From WQUF01 sp031549885 (lineage in GTDB: Bacteria; Bacillota; Clostridia; Clostridiales; Clostridiaceae): a DNA stretch of 15,537 bases. The stretch is taken from contig JAVBPD010000005.1 of the NCBI GenBank assembly GCA_031549885.1, positions 1 through 15,537 of the forward strand, read 5' to 3'. The translations under genes were made by a program, and so were the position numbers. The notes beneath the pieces were generated by a model. It was not told where the DNA came from. It saw only the letters and a list, made by a program, of their open reading frames with translations, and searched no databases. Shown one piece after another: positions 13,077 through 15,537 of the stretch. Each line of letters begins with the position of its first letter. Positions within the stretch are counted from its first letter, which is position 1.

Positions 13077-15056
13077 ATGAAAAGTAAATATTCTAAGTTA
13101 TTTCACCAAGTTAACATCGGCAAATTGACTATTAAAAATCGCACTTCTATGGCTCCTATGGGGCTTGTAGCTTTTTCTGATTCTTTTGGAGGATTTAACG
13201 AGAAAGCCCAAGATTACTACATCGAAAGAGCTAAAGGCGGTGTAGGTCTTATTATTACTGGTATCTGTTCTATAAATTATTATGAATTAACAGATTATAT
13301 TATACCTTGTCCTAGTAAAAACCCTGCTATGTTTATAAAGTCTACTGCTCAAATGAATGAGAAGATTCATTCATATGATTCAAAAATATTCTTGCAATTA
13401 ACTGGTGGTTTGGGAAGAGTAGCTATACCTGGGCCTATATCAAAGATAAATATCTCAGCATCAGAAAATACCAATCGTTTTAACCCATCTATATTAGATA
13501 GGCCTATGACCATAGATGAGATTAAGATGTACATAAATGATTTTGCCATGGGTGCAGCAATTGCAAAACAAGCAGGCTTTGACGGAGTTGAGATACATGC
13601 AGTTCATGAAGGATATCTTTTAGACCAATTTGCCACAGCATGTTTTAATAGACGCACAGATGAATATGGAGGAGATTTAAAAGGTAGACTTAAATTTGCT
13701 ACAGATATTGTAAAAGCTATTAAGAAAACTTGTGGAGAGAATTATCCTGTTTCTATGCGCTATAGCGTTAAAAGCTTTATGAAAGATTTACGCCAGGGAG
13801 CGCTTCCTTCTGAAGAATTCAAAGAATATGGAAAAGATTTAGCTGAAGGTATTGAAGCTGCAAAAATATTAGTTGAAGCAGGTTATGATGCATTAAATGT
13901 AGATGCAGGAACTTATGATTCATGGTACTGGAATCATCCACCAATGTATTTTGAAAAAGGAATGTACAGACAATTTGGTAAAAGCATAAAGGAAGCTGTT
14001 GATATTCCTGTTATATTAGCAGGCCGCATGGATGATCCTGATATTGCTATAGAGGCTTTAGATAATTGTTGTGATCTAGTTTCATATGGAAGACCACTAC
14101 TTGCTGATCCTTATTTAGTAGAAAAAATCCAAAAGGAAGATTTTGAAGATGTAAGGCCATGTTTATCATGTCATCAAGGGTGTATGGACCGTATTGCAAA
14201 AGGTCTTCCAGTTTCTTGCGCTGTAAATCCATCTTGTGGTCGTGAAATGGTTTATGGAATTAAAAAATCAGATATTAAAAAGAACATTTTAGTTGTAGGC
14301 GGTGGCGTTGCTGGCCTTGAAGCTTCTCGAGTTTGCGCCATTCGAGGTCATGAGGTAACATTAGTTGAAGCTTTAGATAAATTAGGCGGAAATTTAATTC
14401 CAGGAAGCGTTCCTGAATTTAAAATAGATGATAGAAGACTAATAAAATGGTATGAAAGACAGCTTGATAAATTAAACATAAAAGTAGAGTTTAACACAAA
14501 ATTTGATGAAAAATATTTAGAAAATCATTCTTTTGATGCTATTATTTGCGCTATAGGATCCGAGCCTATTATACCAGATTTTGGATATAAAAATAATATT
14601 TGCACAGCTGTGGATGTTTTAAATGGAAAGAAAGATGCAGGAGAGAACATTGTTGTAATAGGCGGAGGACTTGTAGGATGTGAAACTGCACTTTGGCTTT
14701 CTAAAAAAGGTAAAAAGGTTTCTATTGTTGAAATGCTTCCTGAAATATTAGGTGGCATGCATGGAATGCCTGCTATGAATTATTTTATGCTATGCGATCT
14801 TTTAAATTATAATCATGTAGATATTTACACAAATTCAAAAGTATTAGAGGTTAAAGAGTCCTCTGTAATTATTTCAAATGAAAAAGAGATTAAAGCTGAT
14901 ACTGTAATTATAGCAACTGGATTTAAGAAAAATGATAGTCTGCAAAAACAGCTTTATCTGACTAATATTCCAACCTATAATATTGGGGATTCAAGAAATG
15001 TGTCAGATATAATGCATGCTATTTGGGATGCTTATGAAGTAGCAAGAGGTATTTAA
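13077..15056 (+). CDS. Old Yellow Enzyme/FadH-like Fe-S flavin oxidoreductase
   Basis: This 659-residue enzyme has the layout of 2,4-dienoyl-CoA reductase, 2-enoate reductase and BaiCD/BaiH proteins. Residues about 5-350 form an FMN-binding TIM barrel, with HAVHEGYLLDQF (174-185; Y180 at the usual catalytic tyrosine) and NRRTDEYGG. A 4Fe-4S cluster site follows at C362, C365, C369 and C381. An FAD site is at VVGGGVAG (406-413) and an NAD(P) site at VIGGGLVG (527-534). It reduces an activated C=C bond or transfers electrons from NAD(P)H. The histidine that FadH places in its GWHE motif is replaced here by Tyr in DAGTYDSWYW (276-285), so the substrate likely differs. It follows the corrinoid gene by 41 bp with its own ribosome site, GGAGGA (13065-13070). 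Its GC content is lower than that of the genes before it. A role in reducing the demethylated substrate is inference. Confidence 0.85.
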   Translation: MKSKYSKLFHQVNIGKLTIKNRTSMAPMGLVAFSDSFGGFNEKAQDYYIERAKGGVGLIITGICSINYYELTDYIIPCPSKNPAMFIKSTAQMNEKIHSYDSKIFLQLTGGLGRVAIPGPISKINISASENTNRFNPSILDRPMTIDEIKMYINDFAMGAAIAKQAGFDGVEIHAVHEGYLLDQFATACFNRRTDEYGGDLKGRLKFATDIVKAIKKTCGENYPVSMRYSVKSFMKDLRQGALPSEEFKEYGKDLAEGIEAAKILVEAGYDALNVDAGTYDSWYWNHPPMYFEKGMYRQFGKSIKEAVDIPVILAGRMDDPDIAIEALDNCCDLVSYGRPLLADPYLVEKIQKEDFEDVRPCLSCHQGCMDRIAKGLPVSCAVNPSCGREMVYGIKKSDIKKNILVVGGGVAGLEASRVCAIRGHEVTLVEALDKLGGNLIPGSVPEFKIDDRRLIKWYERQLDKLNIKVEFNTKFDEKYLENHSFDAIICAIGSEPIIPDFGYKNNICTAVDVLNGKKDAGENIVVIGGGLVGCETALWLSKKGKKVSIVEMLPEILGGMHGMPAMNYFMLCDLLNYNHVDIYTNSKVLEVKESSVIISNEKEIKADTVIIATGFKKNDSLQKQLYLTNIPTYNIGDSRNVSDIMHAIWDAYEVARGI

Positions 15057-15110
15057 TTTTAAATTTTAAAAAGAAGCTATAGCACTAAAAAATAAGAAGA
15101 GCTACGCATA

Positions 15111-15152
15111 AAAAAGATTCTTTCTCAGGCAATGAGTAAGAATCTTTTTTTT
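15111..15152 (+). terminator. Intrinsic terminator of the methyltransferase/flavoenzyme operon
   Basis: The arms 15111-15127 (AAAAAGATTCTTTCTCA) and 15133-15149 (TGAGTAAGAATCTTTTT) pair over 17 positions with one T-T mismatch around GGCAA, and the T-run continues to 15152. The A/T symmetry could also let it work on the opposite strand. Confidence 0.9.
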
Positions 15153-15224
15153 ATAAATTTAAGGTTCTATTTATAAAATTACTCTCATAAACATTAAGTA
15201 CATATAATTTTGTGGAGTGTAAAA

Positions 15225-15537
15225 ATGGATAATGAACATGACTATGAAATTAATATAGAAGATTTAAACTTTGATATTGATTTAGAAAATTTAAAAAGCC
15301 GTGATGAAATTAGAAAAGAATTAATTTTAAATGATACAATTAAATATTCAAACACCATAGAATTTATAAATTTAAACAATCTTGTGGAAATTGACTCTTC
15401 TATTAATTTTTTTGACTATCCAGATAATGAGGAATTTTTAGACCTTATTTCATCTATTGAACATTTTTCAATAATAAATCCCCTACTTGTCATAAAAAAT
15501 GAAAGTGATAACGAATATACAGTAGTAAGTGGCCGCA
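15225..15537 (+). CDS. ParB-like nuclease/CTPase-fold protein, 3' end cut by window
   Basis: The first 104 residues are visible. The ribosome site GGAG (15214-15217) is 7 bp before ATG at 15225. Residues 1-72 are acidic and Asn/Ile-rich with no recognised motif. From about 73 the protein shows the start of a ParB/Srx-type domain: LISSIEHFSIINPLLVI (74-90), then EYTVVSGR (97-104), the typical 'S-I-x2-x-G-I-x-x-P-L-x-V ... Y-x-V-V-S-G-x-R' pattern. Such domains bind CTP and DNA in chromosome or plasmid partition, but also occur in phage and mobile-element proteins. The visible part does not separate these options; no parA gene precedes it. The terminator upstream makes it an independent unit. 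Confidence 0.6.
   Translation, partial: MDNEHDYEINIEDLNFDIDLENLKSRDEIRKELILNDTIKYSNTIEFINLNNLVEIDSSINFFDYPDNEEFLDLISSIEHFSIINPLLVIKNESDNEYTVVSGR

Noticed and set aside
15203..15208. TATAAT as promoter of the ParB-like gene
   Set aside because: No acceptable -35 lies 16-18 bp upstream, and transcription would start at the ribosome site itself.

Overview
The window is AT-rich with ATG/GTG starts, strong AGGAGG-type ribosome binding sites, a sortase-like surface protein, a corrinoid methyltransferase operon and an oxygen-sensitive type of Fe-S flavoenzyme. This points to an anaerobic low-GC Firmicute, most likely a Clostridium or close relative; the species cannot be told from the sequence.

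Layout. (1) 14-994, + strand: the 3' part of a surface protein with a Thr/Asn/Ser-rich repeat stalk, Ig-like domains and an LPTTG motif with a stunted tail, followed by an intrinsic terminator. (2) 1131-1922, +: a GntR/FadR-type (FCD) regulator with a clear promoter and a TGGT-N3-ACCA operator just downstream of the -10. (3) 2028-2540, -: a GC-richer patch with a DUF2316 gene, a seven-codon remnant of a second gene, and a 16-bp palindrome upstream. (4) 2607-2850, +: a promoter and an intrinsic terminator around about 209 nt with no ORF, a candidate small RNA. (5) 2856-10821, -: a complete four-gene Wadjet plasmid-defence operon, jetA-jetB-jetC-jetD, tightly coupled; the families (DUF2397, DUF2398, TIGR02680, DUF2399) correspond to what I know as type II (EptABCD-like). 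(6) 10979-15056, +: a corrinoid methyl-transfer operon: a URO-D-fold methyltransferase, a 55-residue unknown protein, a corrinoid protein and an Old-Yellow-Enzyme/FadH-like Fe-S flavoprotein. (7) 15225-15537, +: the start of a ParB-like protein cut by the window end.

How the parts may work together. JetABC form an SMC-like complex and JetD is the Toprim nuclease that cuts closed circular plasmids; all four genes look intact and translationally coupled, so the system is probably functional. The methyltransferase operon would move a methyl group from a methylated substrate (unknown; possibly a methoxylated aromatic) to the corrinoid protein, with the flavoenzyme acting on the substrate, its product or the electron supply.

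The two observations most worth a second look are regulatory or structural. First, the orphan promoter of the candidate RNA and the promoter of the GntR gene share the same geometry (-35, 17 bp, -10, 9 bp, TGGT-N3-ACC), which suggests one regulon. Second, an exact 28-bp direct repeat brackets the GC-richer methyltransferase/corrinoid segment (10919-13031), as if it had been inserted next to the flavoenzyme gene.
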